Shown here piece after piece: positions 49,948 to 59,129 of a stretch of 64,000 bases of DNA. Position numbers and translations under genes: made by a program. How positions within the stretch are numbered: position 1 is the stretch's first letter; each line of letters starts with the position of its first letter. Under the pieces are notes generated by a model that did no database searches, had not been told where the DNA came from, and saw nothing but the letters and a program-made list of their open reading frames with translations. The stretch is from Thermoplasmata archaeon (GTDB lineage: Archaea > Thermoplasmatota > Thermoplasmata > Thermoplasmatales > GCA-001856825). The stretch spans positions 1 through 64,000 of the forward strand of contig JAJZYX010000004.1 of NCBI GenBank assembly GCA_021797855.1. Direction: 5' to 3'.

Positions 49948-50270
49948 GGGAAGGAACGTTCCAGCCTTGACATTTTGGCCGGAGGTGGGACGATAGGTGA
50001 GAATGACCGGTCTGTGCATTTTCCTTATCCAAACTTCCGAGGAAGGGGATTGCGATTTGGGTGAAAAGAGAAAGAAGATCCATAAAGGATTTAATAGTCG
50101 ATTTACCGTGTTTCCAACGAGGCTGTCATGAGCTGAGGTTCTTAACATTGAAGATTGTGACTGAAAGTTTTGTAGGTTTGGAAATCAATGGATTTACACC
50201 CCCCTGCAGCAATCAGCATAACCTCTTTCCTCTTAAACGCAAAACTCTCTCTCGTTCCTTCGGACTTGTC
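49948..50270. other. 323-bp gap without a recognisable gene
   Basis: The gap lies between convergent genes. It holds CTTCCGAGGAAG (50,033-50,044), a short imperfect palindrome, and no open frame with a ribosome site or family match. I see no tRNA fold or clear C/D box. A small RNA cannot be excluded. Confidence 0.4.
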
Positions 50271-50846
50271 TTAGCTGGAGAATAATTTCCTTATTCTGTC
50301 TGTCAGGAGGAGGGTACCTATGGAGTACACTTTCTCGTGCTCCACATCTATCACCGTCATCGAGGCCAGCTTTATGTCAATGCCGTAACTCTCCCTCTCG
50401 TCCAGTCCCAAAAAGCTAGAGACAAGAACCCTTATCGGAAGGGCGTGGCTGACAAAAATGTAGGAACCATCATAATCCATCAGCGCGCTCCTCATCCTTT
50501 CCAGCTGCGAATTCCAGGTTTCCATTCCTAAATCCTCCCTGTTGAGTTTCGGAACATCATCAACCTTGTATCCATTGTAGGGGCCAAGACCCGACTCTCT
50601 GATTTTGTTGCTTTCCGTGACCTTCAGGCCAATGACCTCGCCAACTGTCTTTGCGGTCTGCCTGGTCCTGAGCAGGGGGCTACATACTATTCCATCGAAC
50701 TTCAGGCCCCTGAGTTGCTCTGCTGAAAATAATATCTGCTCCACTCCCCTCTCCGTCAGGGGGTACAGGTTCATATCCTCCGATATAATGCTACTGACAT
50801 TGGCAAAACTTTCTCCATGCCTCATAAGAATCAATTTTCTAATCAA
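50271..50846 (-). CDS. Histidine phosphatase family protein (phosphoglycerate mutase-like)
   Basis: A 191-residue member of the histidine phosphatase superfamily. LILMRHGESFANVSSII carries the RHG motif, VCSPLLRTRQTAKTV the second Arg, and YIFVSHALPIRVLVSSFLG the second catalytic His. It may be a cofactor-dependent phosphoglycerate mutase or a phosphatase for small phosphates; the family does not separate these by motif. Start is TTG at 50,846 (another TTG at 50,834); no ATG fits before the RHG. Confidence 0.85.
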   Translation of the reverse strand: MIRKLILMRHGESFANVSSIISEDMNLYPLTERGVEQILFSAEQLRGLKFDGIVCSPLLRTRQTAKTVGEVIGLKVTESNKIRESGLGPYNGYKVDDVPKLNREDLGMETWNSQLERMRSALMDYDGSYIFVSHALPIRVLVSSFLGLDERESYGIDIKLASMTVIDVEHEKVYSIGTLLLTDRIRKLFSS

Positions 50847-50981
50847 CTAAATCTACCAATCTTTAATCATACGGTTTACTAAAATTTTCCTAAATGATGG
50901 TCATGAAAATGGTCCCATGGAAACATTCGGTGCTATTCTTCTCCCTACCGCAGCCGGGAACGCGGGCGAGGTTGCCAGCTT

Positions 50982-51872
50982 CTAGGGCCGCCTGAATGAC
51001 CTGAAATGATCAAAACCCTCCGGGGGGTGGGTGTTGCCATCGATGTCAACCAGTCCCTTTCCTTCAACGACCCTCCCAACGACAGGGAAACCCCTCAGTC
51101 TTCGGGGCGAAGTAAATATGAGCTCGTAGTCACCCCCAAGGGAGAATAATGACCTTCTCTCTCTTTCGCCCTTCGAATTGATTGTGACGTCATTCTCTAT
51201 AACTATCCTAACTCCGCTCAGCCGGGAGATGAGAGCGAGTGACTTGTATATTCCATCAGAATTGTCGATGCAGGAAGTAACCCCGGCCTTGCTCAGTCTT
51301 TCCCTCAGGTCCAGCCTGGGAGTTATGTCTAGTATATCTCCCTCTGATCCTTTCTCCCCGTTGTAATAACTCCTTATTGCACGCTCCTGCTTCCCGATTC
51401 TTGAGGAGATGTAAACGTAGTCCCCAGGTTTCGCGCCGCTTCTCCTAAATTCCCTTCCCTTGTGAACCTCCCCTATGACTAGTCCTGTCAGTGATATTCT
51501 CCTGGCTTCCTTCAGGTCCCCTCCGGAAAATTTAAGGCCGTACTTTTCAACCTCACCTTTCATTCCGCTAACAAGCTTTGAAACCCAAGTTTCTTCAAGG
51601 TCCCGGGGGAACGAGAACGAGACCATCAGTTCCAGAGGGATACCGTTCTTGGCGGCAATATCGCTCAAATTGATGTCCACCAGAAACTTCCCTATTTGTT
51701 CAGGATTCCACGATCTCTCGAAGTGGAACCCCTCGTTTATGGTATCCATTGCGAGAAGGAGGTACTTTCCGCCATTATCGAGGAAGTGTACGTCCTCATC
51801 CTCATTCTTCCCGCCGACCAGCCCCCAGATGTGGTCTATTAGCTTCCTCTCCCCCATTCTGCCGATCTTCAT
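50982..51872 (-). CDS. thiL: Thiamine-monophosphate kinase (ThiL) or close AIR-synthase relative
   Basis: A 296-residue PurM/ThiL-fold protein. AMDTINEGFHFERSW corresponds to the ThiL D-x-(L/T)-V-EG-x-HF metal/ATP region, then DINLSDIAAKNGIP, FSGGDLKEARRISLTGLVIGE, and CIDNSDGIYKSLALIS with the late SLGGDYELIFT. ThiL phosphorylates thiamine monophosphate to the diphosphate used by transketolase. ATG at 51,872 is taken; GTG at 51,875 is adjacent. Divergent from the metallophosphoesterase, sharing an AT-rich gap. Confidence 0.88.
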   Translation of the reverse strand: MKIGRMGERKLIDHIWGLVGGKNEDEDVHFLDNGGKYLLLAMDTINEGFHFERSWNPEQIGKFLVDINLSDIAAKNGIPLELMVSFSFPRDLEETWVSKLVSGMKGEVEKYGLKFSGGDLKEARRISLTGLVIGEVHKGREFRRSGAKPGDYVYISSRIGKQERAIRSYYNGEKGSEGDILDITPRLDLRERLSKAGVTSCIDNSDGIYKSLALISRLSGVRIVIENDVTINSKGERERRSLFSLGGDYELIFTSPRRLRGFPVVGRVVEGKGLVDIDGNTHPPEGFDHFRSFRRP

Positions 51873-51887
51873 CACAAAGATAATTAG

Positions 51888-51903
51888 ATTTACTTTAATA
51901 AGT
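51888..51903. promoter_or_regulatory. Shared AT-rich divergent promoter
   Basis: GATTTACTTTAATAAG lies between thiL and the metallophosphoesterase gene; TTTACTT is about 22 nt from ATG 51,913 and the reverse TTATTAAAG about 25 nt from 51,872. Confidence 0.35.
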
Positions 51904-51912
51904 TATCAAGAG

Positions 51913-52623
51913 ATGGACGAAATCGAGGTCGAGAATGGCATATTTTTCACCAGATACGGGGCTGCATACCTTGAGGACATCTCTGCTGTAGCGGTCTCAG
52001 ACGTACATCTTGGCTACGAGGATGTCCTCGCGATGAATGGCATTTTTATGCCGAGGGTGCAGTCTGAAATGATTTACGAAACAGTCTCCCTCATAATTGA
52101 CAAGTACAAGCCCGAGAAGTTCATTATAAACGGGGACCTCAAGCACGAGTTCTCACGAAACACTCCGCAGGAATGGAGCGATGTGTACGAACTTCTGAGG
52201 ATAATAGACCAGAAGTCAGAGCCGATTGTCGTCAAGGGTAATCATGACAACTACGTTGCCAATATCTCTTCAAAGCTCGGTATACGCACCTACGACATCT
52301 ACAGGGATGGGAGATACACCTTTCATCACGGTCACAAGGCATTCAAGTGGGACGACATGGCAATAATTGGGAATGAACATCCTGCAGTTGGACTGAGGGA
52401 CTCTGTTGATTCTGTGCTTAAGTTGCACTGTTTCCTGTACTTCAAGAAGGAACGGTTGATTGTCCTACCTGCTCTTTCGATATATGCCGGGGGATCTGAC
52501 ATCCTCAAAAACGATATTTCATCCCCTGTACTTAGGAACGTGAACCTGAATGATGGAAGGGTCTACGGTCTCTGGGATGCGTACGGGACCATAGATCTGG
52601 GAAAGGTGGGGGACCTCCTGTGA
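51913..52623 (+). CDS. Calcineurin-like metallophosphoesterase (COG1407)
   Basis: A 236-residue phosphoesterase. Metal motifs are VSDVHLGYED (D-x-H), INGDLKHEF (GD), VVKGNHDNY (GNHD) and TFHHGHKAF (GH). Archaeal members of COG1407 often sit beside Lhr or ligase genes and are thought to act on nucleic acid or nucleotides. The frame is open back to 51,475, but that section is antisense to thiL. Last base pairs overlap DphB by GTGA. Confidence 0.87.
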   Translation: MDEIEVENGIFFTRYGAAYLEDISAVAVSDVHLGYEDVLAMNGIFMPRVQSEMIYETVSLIIDKYKPEKFIINGDLKHEFSRNTPQEWSDVYELLRIIDQKSEPIVVKGNHDNYVANISSKLGIRTYDIYRDGRYTFHHGHKAFKWDDMAIIGNEHPAVGLRDSVDSVLKLHCFLYFKKERLIVLPALSIYAGGSDILKNDISSPVLRNVNLNDGRVYGLWDAYGTIDLGKVGDLL

Positions 52624-53351
52624 TTGGATTCATATCAGCAGGCTTCAATCCGCCGCAAAGTCTCACTAAGGAGGAGATGAGTTTCCTGAGAGTCTCGGAT
52701 ACAATAATAGTGGATACGTATACTTCCCCCAATTACCTCAGGTCGTTCGAAGGCAGGGAACTGACGTTTGCAAGTAGGGAGAGAATGGAGGATTTCGAAT
52801 GGATTCTGAGGTTAAAGGGAAACGTGTCTATAGTCATCCCTGGGGATTCATTCTCCGCTACCACCCATTTCTCCATCTATCAGCAGGCCGTAAAAGAGGG
52901 GGTTGAAATAAAGGTATTCCACAACGCATCCATTTTCCCTGTTGCCGCCACCAGGCTTGGGTTGCATCTCTACAAGGTCGGACCAGCGGTCTCCCTCCCA
53001 AGGTTCAAAGGGAGGTTCAGACCGGTCTCCCCGTACGACAAGATACTCGAAAACTTTAGGAGAGGGCTGCACACCATAGTTCTTCTTGACACAGAACCAC
53101 CGATGAGGTTGAGTGATGCGCTAGATGAACTTCAGTGGATGGAAGCGGAGAGAAATGAGGGGCTATTCAGGGATGAAACCTCGGTGGGGGTGTTAAGCGG
53201 CCTGGGAATGCCTAACGAGAAGATTGCATTCGGAAATATGTCAACACTTAAGAAGTGGAACGAGGGGGATGTCCCGTTCACGATCGTTGTTCCAGGAGAA
53301 CTCCATTTCCAGGAGAAGGAGGCGCTAGAACTGTTCAGGGTCAGGTTGTGA
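52620..53351 (+). CDS. dphB: Diphthine synthase (diphthamide methyltransferase)
   Basis: A 243-residue tetrapyrrole-methylase-fold enzyme. SIVIPGDSFSATTHFSIYQQA and the HNASIFPVAATRLGLHLYKVG segment are specific to DphB, which methylates the modified histidine of elongation factor 2 during diphthamide synthesis. TIVVPGELHFQEKEALELF closes the domain. GTG at 52,620 overlaps the previous stop. Dph2 is not in the window. Confidence 0.94.
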   Translation: MIGFISAGFNPPQSLTKEEMSFLRVSDTIIVDTYTSPNYLRSFEGRELTFASRERMEDFEWILRLKGNVSIVIPGDSFSATTHFSIYQQAVKEGVEIKVFHNASIFPVAATRLGLHLYKVGPAVSLPRFKGRFRPVSPYDKILENFRRGLHTIVLLDTEPPMRLSDALDELQWMEAERNEGLFRDETSVGVLSGLGMPNEKIAFGNMSTLKKWNEGDVPFTIVVPGELHFQEKEALELFRVRL

Positions 53352-53421
53352 TTCCCTCGCTAAAAACATCTCATAAAGATTTATTACTGCGTTGGCATAT
53401 ACGGAGAAAGTAGGTGAAATG

Positions 53422-54132
53422 ATGCAATCAGCACAAATGGCATATGATAGAGCCATCACAGTGTTCTCACCCGACGGCAGATTGTTTCAGGTAGAGTATG
53501 CAAGGGAAGCCGTCAAGAGAGGTACAACTGCCATAGGTATAGTATTCGAGGATGGGGCAATCCTAATGGCAGACAAGAGGGTTAAAAGCGGTCTAATCGA
53601 CGAAAGGAGCATAGAGAAGATATTCGCAATAGACGGTCATATTGGTGCTGCCTCGTCAGGTCTCATAGGGGATGCAAGAATACTGATAGACCACGCAAGG
53701 CTCCAGGCCCAGTCGGAAAAGGTGACTTATGGACAGGACATTATAGTAGAATCTTTGGTTAAGAAGGTGTGCGATCTCCTGCAGCAGTACACACAGTACG
53801 GAGGCGTGAGACCGTTCGGTGCTTCTCTCCTCATCACCGGAATTGACGAGACTGGAATAAGCCTCTTTGAAACGGACCCGTCAGGACTCTCGACCGGATA
53901 CAAGGCGGACGCAATCGGCTACGGTAGGGATGCCGCAATGGATGTTTTTGAGAAGGAGTACAAGAGTGGACTTCAGCTCAAGGAAGCCGCCGAGCTTGGA
54001 ATAAAGGCACTTAAAGCGGGTCTTGAGCAGGGACAGGGGCTTGGGACAATCAGCGTGGGACTCATAACCAAGGGGCAAAAGTTCAAGATTCTATCTTCGG
54101 AGGAGACGGGCAAGCTCATAGGCAACAAGTGA
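53422..54132 (+). CDS. psmA: Proteasome subunit alpha
   Basis: A 236-residue alpha subunit. The N-terminal gate region MQSAQMAYDRAITVFSPDGR, then LFQVEYAREAVKRG, is nearly identical to that of the Thermoplasma proteasome. It forms the outer rings and gate of the 20S particle; it has no catalytic Thr. ATG at 53,422 (or 53,419) has AGTAGGTGA just ahead, and GATTTATTAC at 53,379-53,388 gives a leader of about 15 nt. The frame extends to a TTG at 53,392, which is not needed. Heads the superoperon with SBDS and exosome genes. Confidence 0.96.
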   Translation: MQSAQMAYDRAITVFSPDGRLFQVEYAREAVKRGTTAIGIVFEDGAILMADKRVKSGLIDERSIEKIFAIDGHIGAASSGLIGDARILIDHARLQAQSEKVTYGQDIIVESLVKKVCDLLQQYTQYGGVRPFGASLLITGIDETGISLFETDPSGLSTGYKADAIGYGRDAAMDVFEKEYKSGLQLKEAAELGIKALKAGLEQGQGLGTISVGLITKGQKFKILSSEETGKLIGNK

Positions 54133-54140
54133 GAGAACCA

Positions 54141-54836
54141 ATGGTCAAAGTAGAAGACGCGCTTATAGCGAGATACGAATCCAAGGGACACCGGTTTGAA
54201 GTCCTGATCGATCAGAAGCTGGTAGACCTTGTGAAATCCGGAAAGAGCGTCAACGTATCTGACTACATGGCTGCAGACATGATATTTAAGGATAGCAGCA
54301 AGGGGGACAGAGCCTCGGAGGAAGTGATAAGAGAGGTATTTGGAACCGACGATCTGCCAACAGTTGTCATTGAGATTGTCAAGAAGGGACAGGTTCAACT
54401 GACCACAGAGCAGAGAAGGAAGATGCTGGAGGAAAAAAGAAGACAGATCATAGAAATCATCTCCAGAGAATCAATGAATCCGCAATCGGGGACCCCGCAC
54501 CCCCCGCAGAGGATAGAGAAGGCCATGGAGGAGGCAAGGGTCCGGATAGACCCGTTCAAGAGCGCAGAGGAGCAGGTCAACGACGTACTGAAGGCAATCA
54601 GGGTAATCCTGCCAATAAAGTTTGAACACGTCAAGATGGAAATCGAGGTTCCGGGCGGAGAATACGGGAAGATTTACGCGGAAATGGTGCGGCTTGGCCA
54701 GATAGTGAAGGAAGATTGGAAGAACAATGGGAATTACAGCGCAATAGTTGAGATTCCCGCAGGTGTTCAGGATCAGCTATACGATTTCCTGAACAAGAGG
54801 ACGAAAGGAAACGTCAGTATAAAATTGGTAAAATAG
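54141..54836 (+). CDS. sdo1: Ribosome maturation protein SBDS
   Basis: A 231-residue SBDS/Sdo1 protein of three domains: the FYSH domain (about 1-90, MVKVEDALIARYESKGHRFE, then ASEEVIREVFGTDD), a helical linker (95-160, TTEQRRKMLEEKRRQIIEII, IDPFKSAEEQV) and a ferredoxin-like C-terminal domain. It helps release the anti-association factor aIF6 from the large subunit. ATG at 54,141 matches family N-termini; GTG at 54,129, overlapping the psmA stop, is possible. Confidence 0.95.
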   Translation: MVKVEDALIARYESKGHRFEVLIDQKLVDLVKSGKSVNVSDYMAADMIFKDSSKGDRASEEVIREVFGTDDLPTVVIEIVKKGQVQLTTEQRRKMLEEKRRQIIEIISRESMNPQSGTPHPPQRIEKAMEEARVRIDPFKSAEEQVNDVLKAIRVILPIKFEHVKMEIEVPGGEYGKIYAEMVRLGQIVKEDWKNNGNYSAIVEIPAGVQDQLYDFLNKRTKGNVSIKLVK

Positions 54837-54842
54837 AGGTGA

Positions 54843-55511
54843 ATGTATTTGGATATTGAGAGAAAGATCGTACTGCCAGGGGAAGAGATAAATCTGGAGG
54901 GGATGAAACAGGGAAACGGAATATATCACGAGGGGGGGAAGTTCTACGCATACCAGATGGGCGTTGTTCAGGTCTATAACAACTACGCAAACATCATCCC
55001 CCTATCGGGCAAATATTACCCTGTGAGGAACGACAGGATAATTGCGAAGGTGATAGACATAGCACCCTCGTTCTGGATAATGGACATAAGAGGGCCATAT
55101 CCAGGCTTCCTGCATATAAACGATACACCGTGGAGGAACGTGGACCAGGACCTTAGCAAGATACTTGGCATAGGGGATACCGTCTTCCTGAAAGTCAATG
55201 AGATCACGGAATCACGGCAGATATGGCTTTCATTGAAAGATGCAGGCCTGAGGAAGCTCGAGGGAGGGCACATAGTCATGGTCCAGCCTACAAAGGTTTC
55301 CAGAATAATCGGGAAAGGAGGGTCGATGGTCAACACCATAAAGGAGGTAACCGGGGTGAGGGTTCAGCTTGGACAGAATGGCGTCGTATGGCTTGACGGA
55401 CCGGTCGAAAAGGTAATGGCAGTAAGGAAGATTTTGAAATTTATAGAGAAGGAGGCCCATACTTCAGGGCTCACGGAAAGAGTGAAGAAGATGCTAGAGG
55501 AGGGTAGGTGA
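54843..55511 (+). CDS. rrp4: Exosome RNA-binding subunit Rrp4
   Basis: A 222-residue protein with the N-terminal domain ([12 protein letters not shown]), an S1 domain (about 60-130, [20 protein letters not shown]) and a KH domain whose loop is [20 protein letters not shown]. It caps the RNase PH ring and feeds RNA into it. GAGGTGA lies directly before the ATG at 54,843; TTG at 54,849 has better spacing to it and may be the real start. Confidence 0.95.
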   Translation: MYLDIERKIVLPGEEINLEGMKQGNGIYHEGGKFYAYQMGVVQVYNNYANIIPLSGKYYPVRNDRIIAKVIDIAPSFWIMDIRGPYPGFLHINDTPWRNVDQDLSKILGIGDTVFLKVNEITESRQIWLSLKDAGLRKLEGGHIVMVQPTKVSRIIGKGGSMVNTIKEVTGVRVQLGQNGVVWLDGPVEKVMAVRKILKFIEKEAHTSGLTERVKKMLEEGR

Positions 55512-56269
55512 TAAGGTTGGGAATGCAGAGTGAAATCAAACTGATAAACGAGGAAGGTTTAAGGATAGACGGAAGGAAATACAATGAATTGAGGCCTATA
55601 AAAATAGAGGTTGGGGTGCTCAACAGGGCGGACGGCTCGGCCTACATAGAATGGGGCGGAAACAAGGTTCTGGTGGCGGTATATGGCCCCCGTGAGGCGT
55701 TTCCAAAGCACACCCAAAACCCCTCAAGGGCAATAATCAACGCAAGGTATAATATGGCGGCATTCTCTGTGGACGAAAGGAAACGACCCGGACCGGACAG
55801 GAGGGCAGTTGAGATAAGCAAGGTCATAGGGGAGGCCCTTGAATGTGCCGTGTTTACGGAACAGTTCCCGAGAACTAGCATAGATGTGTACATAGAGGTG
55901 CTGCAGGCAGATGCCGGCACCAGGATAGCAGGGTTGACTGCGGCTTCGGTTGCCTTGGTGGACGCAGGCATACCAATGAAGGATATGGTTGTGGGATGTG
56001 CAGCCGGAAAGATAGACGGAAAGGTGGTTCTTGACCTTAACAAGGAAGAGGACAATTTTGGTCAGGCCGATATGCCTATGGCGATAATACCCAGGACACA
56101 GGAGATAGTCCTGCTCCAGATGGACGGGAACATGACAAGGGATGAACTTGCCGAGGCCGTGGAACTTTCCAAGAAGGCATCAATGTACATTTCCGCCCTT
56201 CAAAAGGAGGCGCTCCTAGCAAAGTATAAGGTTCAAGAATCAGAGAAGGAAGGTGAGCAAGGTGAGTAA
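55508..56269 (+). CDS. rrp41: Exosome catalytic subunit Rrp41
   Basis: A 253-residue RNase PH-type subunit. [53 protein letters not shown] (phosphate-binding Arg), and the catalytic acidic stretch [20 protein letters not shown] are in place. It degrades RNA 3' to 5' using phosphate. GTG at 55,508 overlaps the rrp4 stop and follows GGAGGGTAG; ATG at 55,523 is an alternative. Confidence 0.96.
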   Translation: MIRLGMQSEIKLINEEGLRIDGRKYNELRPIKIEVGVLNRADGSAYIEWGGNKVLVAVYGPREAFPKHTQNPSRAIINARYNMAAFSVDERKRPGPDRRAVEISKVIGEALECAVFTEQFPRTSIDVYIEVLQADAGTRIAGLTAASVALVDAGIPMKDMVVGCAAGKIDGKVVLDLNKEEDNFGQADMPMAIIPRTQEIVLLQMDGNMTRDELAEAVELSKKASMYISALQKEALLAKYKVQESEKEGEQGE

Positions 56270-57047
56270 GAGCGCAGATGAAATAGTTTATGGGCTTAAG
56301 AGGGAGTATCTGGAGAAGATATCAGCGGAGGGTAACAGGATAGACGGGAGAAAGCTGGATGAAACACGAAAGGCCATAGTCAACACCAACTTTGTTCCGA
56401 GAGCTGAGGGTTCCGCAGAGGTGCGGCTGGGGGACACAAGGGTGCTTGTGGGAATCAAGATAGAGCAGGGAGAGCCATTCCCAGATACACCGAACAGCGG
56501 AATACTCACCACCAATGCGGAACTTCTTCCGATGGCATCCCCCACATTCGAGTCAGGCCCGCCGAGCGAAGATGCAATAGAGCTTGCAAGGGTAGTGGAC
56601 AGGGGGATAAGGGAATCAAAGATGATCGACCTGGACAAGCTTGTCATAAAGGAAGGGGAGAAGGTCTGGGTTGTTTTCATAGACATGCACATCCTCGACT
56701 ACGACGGCAACCTCATAGATGCATGCTCCCTCGGGGCAGTTGCAGCCCTCCTTGAGGCGAAGGTCCCTGCATCGAAGATTGGCGGGGAAGATTTTCCTCT
56801 GCCCATAAATCACGTCCCGGTGACGGTTACTTTCGCAAAGATAGGATCAGTGATGGTCGCGGACCCGAATCTGGATGAGGAAGAGGTGGCCTCAGCCAGA
56901 TTGTCTGTTGCCACAAACGAGGAAGGGGCTGTCGTGGCAATGCAGAAGGGTCTTGGCGGTAGCATCACTCAGGAAGAACTGTTTGCGGCTGTAGATACGT
57001 CAATCAGGGTGGGAAAGGATATTAGGAAGAGAGTACTTGGGAGATAG
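56253..57047 (+). CDS. rrp42: Exosome non-catalytic subunit Rrp42
   Basis: A 264-residue RNase PH-fold partner. [60 protein letters not shown] and the late [15 protein letters not shown] are as in archaeal Rrp42. It lacks the Rrp41-type catalytic acidic cluster and builds the hexamer with it. GTG at 56,253 (or 56,262) lies inside the end of rrp41, preceded by GGAAGGTGAG. Confidence 0.96.
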   Translation: MSKVSKSADEIVYGLKREYLEKISAEGNRIDGRKLDETRKAIVNTNFVPRAEGSAEVRLGDTRVLVGIKIEQGEPFPDTPNSGILTTNAELLPMASPTFESGPPSEDAIELARVVDRGIRESKMIDLDKLVIKEGEKVWVVFIDMHILDYDGNLIDACSLGAVAALLEAKVPASKIGGEDFPLPINHVPVTVTFAKIGSVMVADPNLDEEEVASARLSVATNEEGAVVAMQKGLGGSITQEELFAAVDTSIRVGKDIRKRVLGR

Positions 57048-57050
57048 GCC

Positions 57051-57308
57051 ATGACAAAGAAGACGAAGAAGGTAGGTAGCTCAGGCAGATTCGGCGCCAG
57101 GTACGGGTCGACCGTCAAGAAAAGGTGGCTGGAGATGGAAAATCTGAGAAAGGCCACATACGTGTGCCCCAGATGCCACCACGTGTCTGTAAAGAGGAAA
57201 CATCCCGGTATCTGGGAGTGCAGGAAATGCGGATTTGAGTACGTAGGAGATGCCTATTCGCCGGAACTGAACACGGAATTTAAGAAGGTTGATCTGGAAA
57301 ATGTTTAA
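57051..57308 (+). CDS. rpl37ae: Large ribosomal subunit protein eL43 (L37ae)
   Basis: An 85-residue ribosomal protein with MTKKTKKVGSSGRFGARYGS and a four-Cys zinc ribbon (CPRCHHVSVK ... WECRKCGFEY). Starts three bases after rrp42 and overlaps rpoP by eight bases. Length and motif match archaeal L37ae. Confidence 0.96.
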   Translation: MTKKTKKVGSSGRFGARYGSTVKKRWLEMENLRKATYVCPRCHHVSVKRKHPGIWECRKCGFEYVGDAYSPELNTEFKKVDLENV

Positions 57309-57432
57309 GTGCATAAGGTGCGGCAGGGAATTGAAGGACGAGGGGGATACAACCCAGTTTGAGTGCGAGTGCGGATCCAAGGTATTCGTCAGGATCCCCG
57401 GGAACGTCGTAAAGACAGTAGAAGTAAAATAG
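57301..57432 (+). CDS. rpoP: DNA-directed RNA polymerase subunit P (RpoP/Rpb12)
   Basis: A 43-residue protein too short for usual ORF limits. ATG at 57,301 overlaps the rpl37ae end and reads MFKCIRCGRELKDEG, then QFECECGSKVFVRIPG, and VVKTVEVK. CxxC...CxC is the zinc knuckle of Rpb12/RpoP, one Cys of the second pair being spaced CEC rather than CxxC. The place between rpl37ae and an RNA-modification gene is its normal archaeal position. Ends at the base before the pus10 ATG. Confidence 0.88.
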   Translation: MFKCIRCGRELKDEGDTTQFECECGSKVFVRIPGNVVKTVEVK

Positions 57433-58503
57433 ATGTTCCTCTGCACAAGCTGCAGGGAGAGGCTCTCATTTGAGGGCGATCCTCCATCAGACAAGGGCAG
57501 TACATGCGAAATTTGCGGTGGCCTGCTCGACCATATAGACGATTACTTCAGGATGTTCCTTGAGGAGGCAAAAATCTACGATTCAGGAACGTTCCTTATT
57601 GGGCTAAGGGCATCACCAGAGAAACTCAAGGCAGAGAAAGACCTGATGGCAAAATTAGGCGTCGTAACAGGGTCTTACAAGGAGGAGTTTCAGGTCAGAC
57701 TTGGGTCCAGGATTGAGGAGGAGACTGGCTACAGGGCCGAGTTCTCAAGGCCTGACCTGACATTCACCGTCAACCAGGAAGATTTAGGTTACAGAGTATC
57801 CGTGAGGTCAATCTACGTTAAGGGGCGTTACCTCAAGAAGAGGAGAGGCATTCCGCAGTCCCCGTGGATAAAGCCTGGGGCAGGAAAGGATCAGGAGAAA
57901 TCCGTTTCAGAGTACATTGGTAAGGTTGTCTGCGACTCTTTTGAAGGATCTGACTACAATTTCTATGCTTCAGGAAGGGAGGATGTGGATGCCCTCATGC
58001 TGGGAACAGGGAGACCCTTCTACGTGGAAGTCAGGAATCCAAGGAGAAGAAGGTCAGAAATGGGAAATATCGCCGCCAATGTTCTCAGTTTCTCCAGGGG
58101 AGGGGTCGAGGTGGTAGGGCTATCCCTGGCTGACCCGATGGAAGTTGAGGAAATGAAAAATTCGAGGCCTGACAAGACATACGAAGTCGGGATAACTGTG
58201 GATGGTGAAATGCCTCCTGATATATTTGAGAACCTAAGGAAGTTCCAGAACTATAAGATTAGTCAGAAGACCCCTAGCAGAGTCCTGGGCATCCGAAGGG
58301 ATAAGGTGAGGGAAAAGAGCATCAGAAGTACTGAGGTCATCAGGATTTCCGGCAACAATATAATCCTGCGCATAAGGGCGGAGGCCGGGACGTACATAAA
58401 GGAATTTATTACAGGAGACAAAGGACGCACTGTCCCCAGTTTGAAGAGTGAACTTGACATAAACGTTAAAATAGATTATCTTGATGTGCTCGAAGTCAAG
58501 TAG
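57433..58503 (+). CDS. pus10: tRNA pseudouridine synthase Pus10
   Basis: A 356-residue protein. The N-terminal zinc site is CTSCRERL and CEICGGLLD (4-29), then a THUMP-like domain, then the catalytic region ASGREDVDALMLGTGRPFYV (Asp in the GREDVD loop), SQKTPSRVLGIRRDKVREK and AEAGTYIKEFITGDKGRTVP. It makes pseudouridine 54 and 55 in archaeal tRNA. In many archaea pcc1 and prefoldin follow rpoP; here pus10 does. ATG adjoins the rpoP stop. Confidence 0.95.
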   Translation: MFLCTSCRERLSFEGDPPSDKGSTCEICGGLLDHIDDYFRMFLEEAKIYDSGTFLIGLRASPEKLKAEKDLMAKLGVVTGSYKEEFQVRLGSRIEEETGYRAEFSRPDLTFTVNQEDLGYRVSVRSIYVKGRYLKKRRGIPQSPWIKPGAGKDQEKSVSEYIGKVVCDSFEGSDYNFYASGREDVDALMLGTGRPFYVEVRNPRRRRSEMGNIAANVLSFSRGGVEVVGLSLADPMEVEEMKNSRPDKTYEVGITVDGEMPPDIFENLRKFQNYKISQKTPSRVLGIRRDKVREKSIRSTEVIRISGNNIILRIRAEAGTYIKEFITGDKGRTVPSLKSELDINVKIDYLDVLEVK

Positions 58504-58514
58504 GGGATGTAATA

Positions 58515-58805
58515 ATGGGGAAAATGTCTCACGGTCCCAGATCCAAGACGAGGTACAAGCTTAGGAAGAAGCTAAAGGAGAGGGGGCCAGTTACTGTAAA
58601 TAGGATAGTGAAAAGGTTCGAGGTAGGGGACACTGTGGCAATCGATATAGAACCGTCCTTTCACAACGGAATGCCGTTCAAGAGATTCCAGGGAATGACG
58701 GGAGTAGTAGAGGGTCAGAGAGGGGATGCGTACATAGTGAAGATAAGCGATCAGGGGAAACCCAAGACAGTGGTGGCTTATCCAGTACATCTGAAGAGGA
58801 CGTGA
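58515..58805 (+). CDS. rpl21e: Large ribosomal subunit protein eL21
   Basis: A 96-residue ribosomal protein: SHGPRSKTRYKLRKKLKERG at the N-terminus, GDTVAIDIEPSFHNGMPFKR in the middle (SH3-like barrel), and VVAYPVHLKRT at the end. Starts 11 bases after pus10 with GGGGATGTAAT as the ribosome site region. Confidence 0.96.
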   Translation: MGKMSHGPRSKTRYKLRKKLKERGPVTVNRIVKRFEVGDTVAIDIEPSFHNGMPFKRFQGMTGVVEGQRGDAYIVKISDQGKPKTVVAYPVHLKRT

Positions 58806-58814
58806 AGCTGGGTA

Positions 58815-59129
58815 ATGAAGATCAACTATATCCCCCTTGCAAAGGCAAAGGAACTTCTAACAGAAGCATCGAAGGAGAGGGAGCTGGATGAAGTGCAGAC
58901 TGCAGCACTTAAGCACGTTTCAAAATTCTCCAAGGTTTCTGCTGACAAAGCTGCCAAGCTCCAAAAGGAGCTAGAATCCCTGGGCCTAGATGAGATGCTT
59001 GCAGTGAAGGTTATCGATATTATGCCCACCACGCTGGATGAGCTCAGATCAATACTCTATCCACACGTCCAGAATCTCGAGCAGGATCTAGGAAACAAGG
59101 TAATTGAGATTATTCAGAAGAGCAGGTGA
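58815..59129 (+). CDS. rpoF: DNA-directed RNA polymerase subunit F (RpoF/Rpb4)
   Basis: A 104-residue helical subunit. PLAKAKELLTEASKERELDE, TAALKHVSKFSKVSADKAAK and VKVIDIMPTTLDELRSILYP match archaeal Rpb4, which forms the polymerase stalk with RpoE. It follows rpl21e, the usual archaeal order. GTGA overlap with the next gene. Confidence 0.94.
   Translation: MKINYIPLAKAKELLTEASKERELDEVQTAALKHVSKFSKVSADKAAKLQKELESLGLDEMLAVKVIDIMPTTLDELRSILYPHVQNLEQDLGNKVIEIIQKSR

Noticed and set aside
49948-50270. Possible small RNA in the 323-bp gap
   Set aside because: Only one short imperfect palindrome and no promoter-plus-fold pattern were visible.
51475-51912. Long upstream extension of the metallophosphoesterase frame
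   Set aside because: It is antisense to thiL, whose protein is well supported, and the phosphoesterase domain starts after 51,913.
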